Assembly (NCBI GenBank): GCA_030844895.1
Contig: CM061224.1
Coordinates: 4,303,591-4,367,590, forward strand
Origin: Ambrosia x helenae
Lineage: Eukaryota; Streptophyta; Magnoliopsida; Asterales; Asteraceae
Direction: 5' to 3'
DNA: 64,000 nucleotides
Shown: positions 10,302-22,024 of the stretch, one piece after another
Layout of the letters: each line of letters opens with the position of its first letter
Numbering within the stretch: the stretch's first letter is position 1
Position numbers and translations under genes: made by a program
Notes under the pieces: generated by a model
The model's input: the letters and a program-made list of their open reading frames with translations, nothing else
What the model was told of the DNA's origin: nothing
Databases searched by the model: none

Positions 10302-12856
10302 TCTATACTATATTATAAAGCGTCTAAGAAGGATGACCGTAAAATTTAAGTAATTACAAGTGTTTATGCTTATGGTACAATAGTATATGAGGTTAGTTTA
10401 GGGGCGAAGTTGTCTTTTCTACACTTTTTAAATTACTATAACATTTGTGACAATTTAAGGGTGAGTTTCAAAACTTAGATTAGAAGTTGAAAAGTTGAAT
10501 TTATGTCTCTTTAAATATAACATTTGTGAGTTGTGTGTATAAATGGGAAAATGACTAGCTTCTTTGTTCACATTCTTTAGACATCTCAAGAATCCCCGCA
10601 GATCAAAGGTAGGTTTTTCAGTATTTGGTTCTAATTTGTATGTTGTTTGATATTTGTTTGTTTTAATGTATTTCTTTTTATTTGAACAAAAGAATATTGA
10701 ACAAGCTATGCATAAGCCATCGATGAGTTGCCAACACCACCAATGATGATCAATAGCGGCGAAGGTTTTCATACTTAGGTGCGTGTTTCATTTTAAGCAT
10801 TGTTAAATGAAATAATCTTAAATATTAAAACCCACAAAATGGTCTTAATCATTTATAAGAATTGTCTCGATTCTTGGTATGTCCTTCGGTTTAGGATATT
10901 TCATATCGTACCAAATGGTTTGGTTTACTTTCAATACCTATCGGGGAACTCCAAAGACACCAGTGAAGATGATTCCGTGTCTAAGGTTTGTTCAACTATA
11001 CTATTATGATCTATGTTGCATAACTTTGTTATTGTGTGTGCCAGGCTGAGTTTAAATTCATGTTAATTGAATTGGTCATGTTTTGTTGTACTCTTTGTTC
11101 ATGTAACCATTTTGTTTGATTACTTATCCTCTTATATGCAGCACACACAAATAAATATATGTCCTATATTCCATGGAGAAAAAATAACATTTATATTAAT
11201 TTATCCCAAAAATTGCAACATTCTTTTTTCCCATACCTCTTAAATAATTTATTTGTCAGTTAGGATTAAGTGAGGTTAATGATGATAATAAACACTCAAT
11301 AGTAATGACAATAAACACTCAACAGTTTCTAAACTGATATAACATTAATCGTGAAGTTCTTCTAATAAATTTGTATGTATAAAAAATATGAATTAAAATA
11401 AAATACAAGTTTTATACTTGGAGTATTATTATGTTAAGAAATTGTATATATAAATTTCATTGAAAGCTTTAAATGTAATCCTAACGAATTCAAAAAGACT
11501 AGGAAGTAAATATCAAAGTGAAAGTAAACGTATATGAGTTATAGACTTAATAATTATGTGGTTAAAACCTCTTGATTTCATAAAAACAAAAGCCCAAATA
11601 AATAAATAATACAACCTTTCATTTACCGGTAAATAATTAGCCTTAAATATTTAGTTTTTTTTCGAACCTATAAATTTTGATGTCAAGCAAGGGGAGGAAA
11701 AACCAATTATAGATCGTTGTTTGATTTCACATCCACTACCACATTAGCTTTACCCGGGTGATATTTGATTGCACAGTCATAATCATTCAAGAGTTCAACC
11801 CAGCGACGATGTCACATGTTCAATTCCTTATGATCAAATATGTGCGGGAGACTTTTATGATCGGTGAAGATGGTGCAGTTCGTTCCATACAAATAGTGCC
11901 TCCAGAGTTTTAGTGCAAAAACGAATGCTCACATTTCTAGGTCATGAGTTGTATAGTTCTTCTCGTGAACCTTCAGTTAGTGTGAAGCATAAGCAATAAC
12001 TTTCTCGCACTGCATCAGTACGCGCCCGAGACCTTGAACATAAGCGTCATAATACACAATGAAATCGCATGTACCCTCAGGTAGGGATAGAATTGATGCG
12101 CTGTAGAGTTTTTGTTTCAATAGTTGAAATGCATATTCTTAGGCATACCCTACTTATAAGTGATACCCTTCTACGTTTTTAGCCTTCACATTGGTCACAT
12201 ATTTATTCACAAGTCAAACACACATGATTTTATACACATGTATATTCATTTTGCATATTCTTAAAATCAATTAATAAAGTTTTTTCCATTCAACAAGTTA
12301 AACTTTAAATTCAAAGTGTGTCATAAATTTAGACATAATTAAAAAAAATCATTACTTCAAACTTTGGCTTATATTGCTACAGTTAATACATAAACCAAAT
12401 GACTTGAGCAAGAGTAACATCATAGATAATCACAACTTCGCAAACGGTTTGCAAGCATGGCATTTAATATGTTGTGCTCCATTTCTATTAGTTCAACAAA
12501 CAGTACTAAAATCATGCTAGCATCATGTTGTTGCAAAGAGAAGCCAAAACTCCAGCAAGGCTTGGAACAAGACATCGCTCAAAAAATTTCCATTGTTTCA
12601 TGAAGTTAGAGGATATTATGATAATTTTCATCTCAAGTTAAATTTCCGGTTATTAGTCAACAACTGATTGGACCCAATGTTCATAACCGATTTACCAAGT
12701 TGAAATAATTGAAACCCATCGGTTTTTGAAATACATTAATCAAAAGTTATGGTTATGACTGAAAACCAAATTGAGCAAATAACAACTTGTGCACACCCTG
12801 AAAATCACAAACCAAAGTTTTGCGGTCCCCGCCGCAACGCGCGGGCAACCCACTAG
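10302..12856 (+). mobile_element. Non-autonomous Helitron, 2.55 kb
   Basis: The 5' end is TCTATACTATATTATAAAG directly after an A (10301). The 3' end is CTAG followed by T (12857), preceded at 12827-12845 by a hairpin (cccgc...gcggg around 'cgcaac'). TC start, CTRR end, 3' hairpin and insertion between A and T are the Helitron hallmarks, with no TSD expected. No Rep/helicase is present. The interior holds a Ty3/gypsy fragment (about 11690-12160) and AT-rich filler. Confidence 0.8.
11690..12160 (-). pseudogene. Ty3/gypsy RNase H fragment inside the Helitron
   Basis: The minus strand gives a degenerate reading of a chromovirus-type RNase H: a VLMQ segment, then VIAYAS, then KVHEKNYTTHDLE, then RHYLYGT, then TDHKSL and finally YHPGKANV. 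Stops and substitutions interrupt it. No LTR, integrase or TSD is visible, so it was either picked up by the Helitron or is the relic of an insertion into it. Confidence 0.7.
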
Positions 12857-13867
12857 TATTTAAAAAATAAATATGATGGAATTTTGTTATAGAAATGATG
12901 GATCTTGGAAGGTATTAAAAAAATTAGGTTTGGGTTGACCGAATTACGTGTTGGGCTTCAAAACATTTTTGGGTCGGACTCTGCTTTGGACTGCAAATTT
13001 GCTTCCAACTTTCAAGTATTGCCAAATAATCAAATATATGGACTATGGACTTAATAAGATTAAACACATGTATTGCCATTTCTGTTGCAACAGATGAATG
13101 TAGTTTTGTGCGTATCAGGGCATAATCAAACGACTAGGATTTTAAACTTCCGTGCACGACAAGTAGCATTTGGTATCAACACAGCATTATTTCATGATCT
13201 CTTACTAGTTACTATAATCCATGATTACACGAAGATGCATGAACAATTGAACAAAATACATGATTCAACACATAAACAACATTCTGTTTACAGCTTCAAA
13301 CCAAGCTCCTCATCATCCCAACTTCCCCACACACAAAAACAACAAACATCGGAAAGAAAATAACACCCAACGATAAACACTTCCTTCGGTTCATAAATTT
13401 ATCATATCTTCTCAGCTTCGGACGATATCAAGCATTCACATGTTAAGAAGGCTTTTCAAGATCTGCAGAAAAGACTTTCAACACAAATTAGTTGTATCCA
13501 ATTTCATAAATAACTAATACTGATATTCTCACACATTAAAAGGTTGCTGCCATACAAACCCATACGACCCGTATAACGTTTTTTCAACCGTCATACGACC
13601 CATATGATGTGACAATGGGCTGGTTTACACTAACGGGACTCGCTCCCTTCATCCGATAGAGTTTGAATTCAGTGATTTAAGAGCATAAATGTACTATCGG
13701 GCGAGGGCAAAAGCAAGCCTATATTCTGGATTGGATACTGCGTGAATTGGTCAACCGGAATATGGAATAGGAAACTCTCTCCTTTCATAGCTCTTGTGCC
13801 TATTCTATTCATTACAGGAGAAAGTCACTATCCTCAGTTGACTTGTCTTTGCATTGCCACTTTGGGT
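12857..13867. other. Intergenic; possible foreign segment
   Basis: No gene recognised. The stretch at about 13620-13860 has a more even base composition than its surroundings and could be organelle-derived, which I cannot confirm. A 45-bp phrase around 13594 ('cccatatgatgtgac' to 'ggtttacactaacggga') recurs in altered form at about 14607-14665. Confidence 0.4.
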
Positions 13868-13978
13868 GTAGCCTATAGCCCAATGGTAGAGACAAAAAGT
13901 CTCTTGGAGGATGACCTTAGGTTCAATCCTAGGCAGGGTGAAAAATGTTGTAAAAAAGTTTAGTTAAAAAAAAAAATT
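13868..13978 (+). mobile_element. Short SINE-like retroposon
   Basis: tRNA-like head with an A-box-like 'tagcccaatggtagag' and a B-box-like 'aggttcaatccta' 60 bp further on, ending in A-rich sequence (gttaaaaaaaaaaatt). No TSD resolved. A 73-codon frame across it is fortuitous. Confidence 0.5.
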
Positions 13979-14140
13979 AATGAATCTTGATAATTGTTCA
14001 CAAAATGTATTGATAGTCATACATGCCACATGATCAGCAAATAATCGTTATATGGGTCATTGACGGCCAAATCATCCAGCCCATACGATGTTTTGATAAA
14101 CAAAATAATGACATATATGAACACTAAAAACCCATACAGT

Positions 14141-14579
14141 CACAGTTGCAAAAGTCGCTAGGCGCTAGGCGCTCCTAGGTTGGTCAACTAGGCAGTTGCA
14201 AATACTCGGCCTAGGCGGAGGGTACTTGGAGAGTGCTCGGACATGGTAAATTATAAATAAATTAATTAATTTTCGGGAAATTATATGTGTCAATTATTAT
14301 CATAAGTTTATTAATATTTACACCAAAATACATGATTATCAGTATAAAAAAAAAAAAAATACACGTGTTCAAATACTAAAGTATTTCATCTCCTAAAAAA
14401 ATGATATTCATATTTATGTTTCAATTTTTTTAAGGCAAACTCAGCCCGAGTTAACCGCCTAGATCCGGTTTTGATCGACTCCAAGTAACAAGGCGGAATT
14501 GAAGAAAATCTTCTCAACACTCTACCTTTTAGCGATTACTCGGCGAGTATGACCACCAAGGAGGAGTTCTACAACACTG
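14141..14579. mobile_element. hAT-type MITE with perfect 8-bp TSD
   Basis: The direct repeat CATACAGT flanks it exactly (14133-14140 and 14580-14587). Termini are CACAGTTGCAAAAGTC (left) and the inverse CAGTGTTGTAGAACTC (right), imperfect inverted repeats of the hAT kind. The subterminal parts hold 'ctaggcg / cggcgagt' words. No transposase. Confidence 0.85.
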
Positions 14580-14745
14580 CATACAGTGCAGTATTACTAT
14601 TACCTTTTGCACATAACCCATATGATATGACATGACATGAGGGTGGGCTGATTTACACTAATGGGAATGATTAATGACTCTTAATTAATTACTCATAAAC
14701 AGTAAACAAAGGGGCACAAAACATCATTGTATGTAACACAACACT

Positions 14746-15474
14746 CTAACCTGTATGTTTATCCGAGGCATCATGAAACAACTCCGGTTCCGGAACATCC
14801 TCTTCCGGAACCGGACGCAGCGAACCCTCGCTATTCCCACTGCCGTTGACTCGCAAAGGCGAGCCAACGGCAACAGCATCACCATGCTTATTATCATCAG
14901 GAAACCTAACAACCACAACAGGACAAACACAATGATGCACACAATAATCACTAACACTCCCAAGCCTCTGTCCTTTAACACTCCTCCTTCTAGAAGCAGC
15001 ACCAAACCCTCTACTCCCCATAATAACCGCACTTAACCCTAACCTTTCAACCTCCAAACACAACCGTTCCTTCATGTCATGATCCTTCACAATATGGATC
15101 TTGAAATTAATATTATTATCAACCAACGGTTTTGCTAAATCGTTAGCTTTGGTTGTTGTAAAGGTATCGAAATCGTCTTCTAGCTTTTGCTGTGACTGTT
15201 CATCTGGCGGTGGTTCAACGGCGCCCCAATCGGCGCCGTAGAGGACGGAGGTAGGGCGGACGTGGAGGAGAACGACGTCGTCTCCAGGACGGAGGTAGTT
15301 TTGGACGGCCCAGTTGACGGCGTAGGCGCTCTCGTCGCTGAGGTCGACGGCGATGGCGACTTTACGGTGGTTGCCGGTGGTTAAGGGGAAGCGAGGGGAG
15401 GCGGGTTGGACGACGATGGCTGGTGGTGGTGGTGGTGGTTGTTTTTCGGGTGACGTCATTGATGACGGGTGCAA
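14746..15474 (-). CDS. Universal stress protein, PHOS32/PHOS34-like
   Basis: 242 codons with no intron visible. The UspA fold begins at about residue 38 (KVAIAVDLSDESAYAVNWAV) and ends at about 191 (CPVVVVRF). It has the ATP-binding signature GSRG (153-156) and GS (172-173), and the plant-specific stretch HIVKDHDMKERLCLEVERLG. The Pro-rich N terminus contains SPRFP (S27-P28), matching the position of the MAP-kinase site known in Arabidopsis PHOS32 (family knowledge). The product is probably a cytosolic or nuclear nucleotide-binding stress-signalling protein. The acidic, Pro-rich C terminus ends DASDKHTG. The stop lies in a CAG|GTTAG context, so a short last exon replacing the final residue is possible. 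A second ATG at codon 6 could also start it. Family confidence is high; the exact stress role is not inferable. Confidence 0.92.
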   Translation of the reverse strand: MHPSSMTSPEKQPPPPPPAIVVQPASPRFPLTTGNHRKVAIAVDLSDESAYAVNWAVQNYLRPGDDVVLLHVRPTSVLYGADWGAVEPPPDEQSQQKLEDDFDTFTTTKANDLAKPLVDNNINFKIHIVKDHDMKERLCLEVERLGLSAVIMGSRGFGAASRRRSVKGQRLGSVSDYCVHHCVCPVVVVRFPDDNKHGDAVAVGSPLRVNGSGNSEGSLRPVPEEDVPEPELFHDASDKHTG

Positions 15475-16655
15475 TGGTTGCTTGAAGGTAATGTTAATGG
15501 AAGGTTTTGTTTTGTTGAGTGGAAGGTTGTAGAAGAAAGTGGAGGGGTGATCTGGTGGTGATGGTGCTGGATAAGGTTATGGTGGGCGTCGGTGTCTTGC
15601 TCTTATCGCCTGACATGTCAACTACATTTGTTTTTTTTATTATTTTTTCTTTAATTTAATTGTTTATTATCCTCTATTCCTCTGGTTTACAAAGGTAGTA
15701 CTCAAAACCGGACCAGACCGTGAAATCGGTATTTAAAGGTCTACTGGTTTGATTAATTAGACCGGATGTAAGAATCGAATAGTGTCGTAATTATTAGAAA
15801 AAATAATAGGATACAACAAGTCAAGGTGAAATAAACATGAATAATAGGATAAAATCGGTCAAAGATCCATCTTAAATAGTGGTTTGCTCTTACGATTGAC
15901 TCAAGGTACTGATTACATGGATGGCCGGTGTGTTTTTTTAACGGCTACTGTTATTACTACTCATATTAATCACTTGTACATGCATTTTGTAGAATTTGAA
16001 CATCTACCTCTTGCGTAGAGGAGGTGGCTGATGTGTTATGTAAGTATAATGACTTTTTATCTCTATTTTTGTGTCGTTTCAATTATAGACTTTCTTAGGT
16101 CATTTAAAGGGAATTCTTTATGCTTTACATAAATCGTGCTTAAAAATTGATTAATGCTCATGATTGAGTGTTGTTGCATGGTGTGAATTGGTTATGGTCT
16201 TGGGGTTTAGGTTTAGTTTTGAGTGGTTTCGCATGATTCAAGGTTGAATTCCATTTTGTTTTTCTTGTACATGTTGCTAACATACATTGAGAGAGTTTTA
16301 GGGACAAGGTAGATTAGGGATGGAGGGTTTCGAACCGGTACTTAGACAACAATAGAGTCCCAAAGTGTGTCGCGCCTTAGTGGACCCAAAGCGTGTCGCG
16401 CCCTAGTGGAGGTCTCTTAGTGACAGGTGGTGGCGTCGGCCTTTAGCACAATGAGAGATTGATAAGCGATAAGGTTGTATTGTTTAACTTGGGTGCGTGG
16501 TGGTTCATCTCAAAGTAGTCATCACCGGTTTGTAAGTGTTGCTACAACAAGGAAAATGACCGGTATTAGGTTAGGAGATGCTTAGGATTATAGGTTAAGG
16601 GTATATTATGTTAAGGTTTAAGTCTTAAGGTTGGATTAAGTCAAGGTTTTGGATT
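15475..16655. other. Intergenic upstream of the stress protein gene
   Basis: The first few hundred bases should hold the minus-strand promoter; no clear TATA box was identified. 'aaccggaccagaccg' at about 15707 looks like the interior of a hAT-like repeat. At 16370-16420 a 28-bp phrase (cccaaagtgtgtcgcgcc...) is repeated twice in tandem. Confidence 0.45.
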
Positions 16656-17240
16656 GGGTTCTGAGAATGGGGGTCTTCAAGCTCCTGGAAGGGACCTGCA
16701 CAAAGGTAGCAGACACCGTTAGCCTTAACGCAGGAGGGAGCCTCCTGCGTTTGGACTCCGGCGTGAGAATAAGTATGTATTCATTTGGAGTTGGGAAATA
16801 ACGAAGTAGAGAGTATAAGAGTAGAGAGAAGAAGTGAGAAGTGTGTGGAATGTCTACCCAAGGGTCTCCTTATATAGGCAGTCGAATTCTGCCCAGGAGC
16901 TCCCTCAGGGTAGCTTCCCTATCATACCTGGATGTGTTTTGACCCTCTTTTAGTTCCCAGCAGTGAGACTTTTCCCTTTTGGGATATTTTCAGCTTTTAT
17001 CTTTTCCAATACAAGGTATGGAGCTGTGTGATGTTTTGTCCCTTGCAAAGATAATAAGCCAAAATCCCTTTTTACATTTCCAAGACATTTTACTGTTTGC
17101 TTTCTGCCCTGAGGCTCCTATACGGCAGGTCAGCTGCCTTATATCAGCTCCACTAAGTCAGGCAACCTCTTAATCAAACTTATTTTGCTTATCTTTTTGA
17201 CGAGAGGTCTAGACGTTGTCGTTTTAGGACACACGTCATC
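16656..17240 (-). mobile_element. LTR-like block, possibly solo LTR
   Basis: On the minus strand it begins TGATGACGTGTGTCC and contains a TATA box (CTATATAAGG, about 16870-16880) followed by a pyrimidine-rich leader and a GC-rich region, the layout of a plant LTR promoter. No matching partner LTR, primer site or TSD was found, and the left border is not fixed. Confidence 0.4.
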
Positions 17241-18129
17241 AGTAAGTAAAAGTCAGTTCTTTTAAAGAACATAGACGCATAGTTGTGCTGATAACAAGAA
17301 AGAAAAAAATAGAGATTCTTTAGATTCATCTATGGTAAATATCTATGGTAAATGCATTTTATGGTAATACAAAAGTAATAACTTATTATATAATGATTAC
17401 CTTCTTTAATGTGTATGATAGACGTGTAACGTTTGCATTATAAATACTACTATCAATTCATTCTTTATGTTACGCAAATTATTTTTTTTATTCAAATCCT
17501 AAATCTAACTTTGTAAAAGAGTTGATTACGTAATGAGTCTATGTGGTTTAGTTCTTTTCATACATTTAAGGTCTAAAAGTTCACATGTTAGAGTGGTTTT
17601 GTAACAAGTTTAAAGACTAATATTATGCTACTATTTTAAAAACCCGTGTGTTACACGAATTGAATATCTAAAAAAATGTAAATCATAAATTTTTGTCTAA
17701 TCCTTATCAATATAATGACTTTTTTTACCGACAAATTTCTACTGTTTATGAAACTTGAACCCATGACATCCCATTAGGTGTTTCACCAATGGGCCACCAA
17801 CTCCAATGGCATAAGTTGGACATTCAATTTTTAAATGAATCTAAAAATTATACTATCCCAATGAGAGTATGAGACACACACACAAAAAAATGAATAATTG
17901 TTCCTATAACCAAACGGACTCTTATGTAGTTATGTTCACTCAACTTGGCCCAGAGACAACCCCAATCTTATCCATTCATTAATTAAATAAATGTTTTTGT
18001 CCAACATCCGAAGGAAAAAAAAAAAACACGTCATGTTCACATCGTTATCCTCAGGCATATTTCGGAGATTGTGTCAAATTAGAAAAACAACAAATAAACA
18101 AAAGAAATTACAAAAATAGTCCATATGAC
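17241..18129. other. Intergenic with SINE-like fragment
   Basis: Around 17745-17830 the minus strand has an A-box-like 'tggcccattggtg' and a B-box-like 'gggttcaagttt' at tRNA spacing, suggesting an old SINE. At about 17640-17660 'cccgtgtgttacacg' forms a hairpin like those near Helitron 3' ends, but no CTAG follows it. No gene. Confidence 0.4.
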
Positions 18130-19914
18130 TAGGTCCGTAAACGAACCAAACGAACACGAACAACACTATATTCGTGTTTGTTTGCTTGTTAAGAAAATTA
18201 TGTGCTCACGAACAGTTCATTAACATTTGTCAAACGAGATTTTATGTTCGTGTTCGTTTGTGTCCGTTTGTTAATTTTGTTCCTGAACGCACACGAACGC
18301 AAGCGAACATTAATGAACACAAACAAGTGTTCATGAACACAAATAACTGTTCATAAACGGAAACAAACACAAACAGACATATATTAACTTTATAATAAGA
18401 TCGAATTCACATACATTAATGTATTTAGATCCACCCAAAATATAACTTAATTATCCAAACATAGTTAGTATTAATATAATATAGATAAACATAATAAAGT
18501 AGCGTCTCAAAAAACTATGTTCGCATCAGAGGTGAATGGAGGAGGGCGTCGGAGGTGCATGGCGGAAGGCGTCGACTAGGGGTGTTCATCGGGTTTGGTT
18601 TTCGGTTATCGGTTTATTCGGGTCGGGTTATTCGGGTTTGGGGTGGTGAAAGTATTACCCGATAACCAACCCAATCAAATTAAATGGTTATCGGTTGTAG
18701 GGCTAATCGGGTTTGGGTTTTTCGGGTTGGGTTAAATGGTTATTGGTTAAATGGTTCAGGTATTTGAGGTACATATTTCCAACCATTTGGGTTGTGTATT
18801 TCCATCCATTTGGACTGCAATATGTGTAAAATAAAACCTAAACATGTATTCCATTTATTTGTTACATTCGTTAATGTATTCCATTTTTTTTACCATTTAC
18901 AACAAGCTTCGAAAAAGCTACTTACGAAAATATATCAATTCTTTTTTTAGGATGTATAACAAAGTTGAATGTGTTCCTAGTTCATTATCTTAAATATATC
19001 AACTTGACATGGAAGTAAATTAATAAAATAGACTACGCAACTTACGTAACATTTAGAAAAATATTTAAAAATTAGTATAATAGACATATTGAGATATATA
19101 GAATCATGTACAGAACAGAAAAATTTGAACCATATTAACATATGAACTTTGTTACCTTGAATGCTTCAAGACGACTGATTGTAGAAGGTATGAAACACGT
19201 TAGTCAGTGGATTTTGATTGAATACATATACGGGACTAAGGGAATTCTTGTGATAAAAATAGCTGATCCTAGGAGGGATTCAATCAGGAATGTGAAGAAA
19301 TAGTTTTAATGATTTAATACTATATACATGAAAATATACAAACTGAATAATACATATTTTTTTAATTATTCGGGTTATTCGGGTCAACCCGAATTATACA
19401 AAACTAATCCGAAGACCGACCCTAAAGACCATAGTCGGGTTCGGGTATGACAATTAATCGGGTTCGGGTTAATCGGGTAAGTACTTTCTCGGGTTGGGTC
19501 ACTTCAGGTTCGGTTCGGTTTATGGTTATCGGTTAAAAAGGACACCCTAGCGTCGACACTGGAAGGTGGAAACATATAATGAGCGGGGATACTAAAAGTA
19601 GATTTATTGATCTCATATATTATTTATTTTTTTATATGGGTAAAATAAATAAAAATAAATGAAAATAAAAAGGTATAAAAATTAAAAAAAATCCTAACAG
19701 ACTATCGAACACAAACGGACATAAAATAATACGTTACCGAACGTTCACGAACATAAACGAACGAACGCGGCCTCTGTTCATATTTGTTCGTTTAACTAAA
19801 CGGACAAATTTTGTTTTTCGTGTTCGTTTATTTATTAAACAAACGAACACAAACGAACTTCCCGCCAAACAATTCAAAAACGTTATTTGAAACTTCAATT
19901 CATTTCCACCCCTA
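18130..19914. mobile_element. hAT-type element, split by a second hAT element
   Basis: Flanking 8-mers are CATATGAC (18122-18129) and TATATGAC (19915-19922), 7 of 8 matching. The left end is TAGGTCCG and the inverse of the right end is TAGGGGTGG. Arms are built from repeated 'cgaacacaaacgaac' words, inverse in the two halves. The middle (18569-19557) is the second element plus its TSD. Without it, this element is about 0.8 kb and non-coding. Confidence 0.7.
18577..19549. mobile_element. hAT-type MITE nested in the 18130 element
   Basis: Perfect TSD GCGTCGAC (18569-18576 and 19550-19557). The left end is TAGGGGTGTTC and the right end inverse is TAGGGTGTCC. Each end is followed by arrays of 'ggttatcggtt' and 'tcgggttcggg' words, inverse in the two halves. 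Non-coding, and younger than the element it sits in. Confidence 0.85.
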
Positions 19915-20114
19915 TATATGACCCATTTTATCAAATAGAAGTTAAATTTTAGCATCTAAAACCGTGTGCAAAGCTTGAGTCCGGCACCAAAAGCAAAGGT
20001 TGAGCCCCTAAAAGTGTGGGTTTAAACATGTATAACCACAGGCTAAAGCCGTCGAGACCGCAAGCTAAGCCGTAGCTGGTGGTTAAAATTGTGTGTTAGA
20101 TCCTAACCGTCTTA

Positions 20115-20514
20115 GAGGGTGTTTGGGATTTAGTTTGGAGATGCAAAAGTGCTTTTGGTCAAAAGTGCTTATTGACTTATGACTTTTTGAAAATGAGTTT
20201 TAAAAAAAAGTGTTTGGATTAGCTTTTTGGATGAGAAACGTCAAAAAGTCAATAAATTGTTGTTTTTTAAGTGTTTCGCTTAATTTATTGTGAATATTGG
20301 TTGTATGGGTGGTATATTTGTAAATTTTTTTCCAAAAGTCAAAAGCCAGGATTTCTAACTTTTCAAAAACAGCTTTTTCACCCTTAAAAGCCAAAAGCCA
20401 AAAGTCAAAACAGAAAGTAATTTTGGATTACACAAACAGCTTATTGACTTATTGGCTTTTTGAAAAAAGCCAATAAGTAATAAGTTGTTTTGAAACTAAA
20501 TCCCAAACACCCTC
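20115..20514. mobile_element. Tourist-like PIF/Harbinger MITE
   Basis: TTA flanks both sides (20112-20114 and 20515-20517). Inverted termini GAGGGTGTTTGGGATTTAGT are identical at both ends. Inside, 'aaaagtcaataag' and 'aaaagccaaaag' words form further inverted repeats. Classic small non-autonomous Harbinger element. Confidence 0.9.
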
Positions 20515-20517
20515 TTA

Positions 20518-20948
20518 ACCAGCAAAGCTGACATGATGACTTTCATTTGATGGAAATGAGGACATGCTACTTTAGACAGCCTAGCTTTCCGTGACTATTT
20601 TGTAATTGTTTGGTTATTTTCCCATAAATACATAACACAAATACATTTGCATATCTTATAACATATGGCCATATAGGATGTTTCACCACTATTAAATTAA
20701 AATATATTTAAAAATACTAATCTTATAAATATCGGAATATTAAAGCTTACCCCCACCAGCCACGGGATTCTTGGGTGGTCGGAAACAAAAGAAAGAATAA
20801 TAAGTGGGAAGAAGTATCAATACTTCTACTTTACCTTGTGTGTGGTTATTGGTTAAAGTTGTCGTGCGGTTTCCAAGTTTTATGATAGGGTTACTGAATG
20901 AATATTATATATCTAAGGAAGAACATAACTTTATCTTTACATCTCTTG
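20518..20948. other. Intergenic, nothing recognised
   Basis: AT-rich; no gene or repeat border identified between the Tourist MITE and the next hAT-like relic. Confidence 0.5.
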
Positions 20949-21345
20949 ATATGTTGCTTTGAATTAGGGGTGCAAACGAGCCAAGCAGCTCGCGAGCTAC
21001 TTGAGATCGGCTCAGTAAAAAGCTCGGAACGAGCCGACCCTTATCGAGTATGAGCTGAGCTTGAGCTTAAAACAAAGCTCGTTAATTAATCGATGCCGAG
21101 CTCGAGCCTCGCATGTGTAGCTCGTCAAGCTCGTCGAGCCTTCGTATAATATTAGTTTAATTAATATTTAATAATATTTACCCCTCAGTTAAGCTTGTTT
21201 ACTACACGAGCCCGAGCTAAGCTTCATTTCTCGAGCTCCAAGCCTATTATTTATATTATTTTTATTTAATATATTAACTAATAGATAGTAAACGAGTCGA
21301 GCTCAAGCCGAGCTCGAGCTTAGAAAATGTCAAGGTGCAGGGAGG
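20949..21345. mobile_element. hAT-like MITE relic with gagctcgag arrays
   Basis: Begins 'taggggtgcaaacgagcc', a hAT-type end like those at 18577 and 51427. It contains dense 'cgagctcgagc / gctcgagct' words in both orientations. The right terminus is not recognisable, so it is truncated or eroded. Confidence 0.5.
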
Positions 21346-21404
21346 ATGACAATTAATGTAGAATAAATGCCGAGGAGGAAGAAACACTAGAACATATCGG
21401 TTTA

Positions 21405-21436
21405 ACACGTCGTAACGCGTGCGAGAAAAATACTAG
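21405..21436 (+). mobile_element. Helitron 3' terminus
   Basis: The hairpin 'cacgtcgtaacgcgtg' is followed by A-rich sequence and CTAG then T (21437). No matching TC start could be placed upstream, so the element's extent is unknown. Confidence 0.5.
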
Positions 21437-22024
21437 TTATAAAATATTTTGAAATCAATAATATAATAAACTAATAAAGATTAAAGATAAATGAATTGTT
21501 TTTTTGGATACCTAAAGTGGATACTATATTTGGGCCATTTTCATCAAAAGAAAAAAAATTATGTTTACTTTCTATTATCATTTATGCATTGTCTTTGATT
21601 CTAACCCAAAAAAAGTATGTATAGATAGAAATTTGGAGGTTTTGTCTAGAAGATTCCTGGTGTTGTACTCCTTATCCTATGAGCCTTCGGGGTGTCGTTA
21701 ACGAAAACACCCACCACCAACAATATTCAAGCCCAAATAACCTAGATAGGAAAGTAGCGGCTCAAAGTCATTGCTTTATTTCACTCTCTCTTAACTAGTC
21801 TTAAGTCATCCCAGGTCGTGACCATAGTCTCCCGTCACAATACGTTTAGTCTTACATGTTTTAATTAAACTCGTATGATATAGTAATTTGATAAGTTTAA
21901 CAAAACGTATGTTAGGACGATGACATATGATATCAACGTAATCTATTAACTATCATTTTGTTATACAAAACCAATTTCTTTTTTTCACTTTAAATTGGTG
22001 AAAATTTGCAATTATTTTCTTTTA
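21437..22024. other. Intergenic, nothing recognised
   Basis: No repeat border or gene seen before the LINE relic begins. Confidence 0.45.

Noticed and set aside
13868..13960. Functional tRNA gene
   Set aside because: The A and B boxes fit a SINE head. No full cloverleaf can be drawn, and an A-rich tail follows.
14755..15036. 93- and 102-codon frames over the stress protein gene
   Set aside because: They are shadow frames of the universal stress protein CDS.
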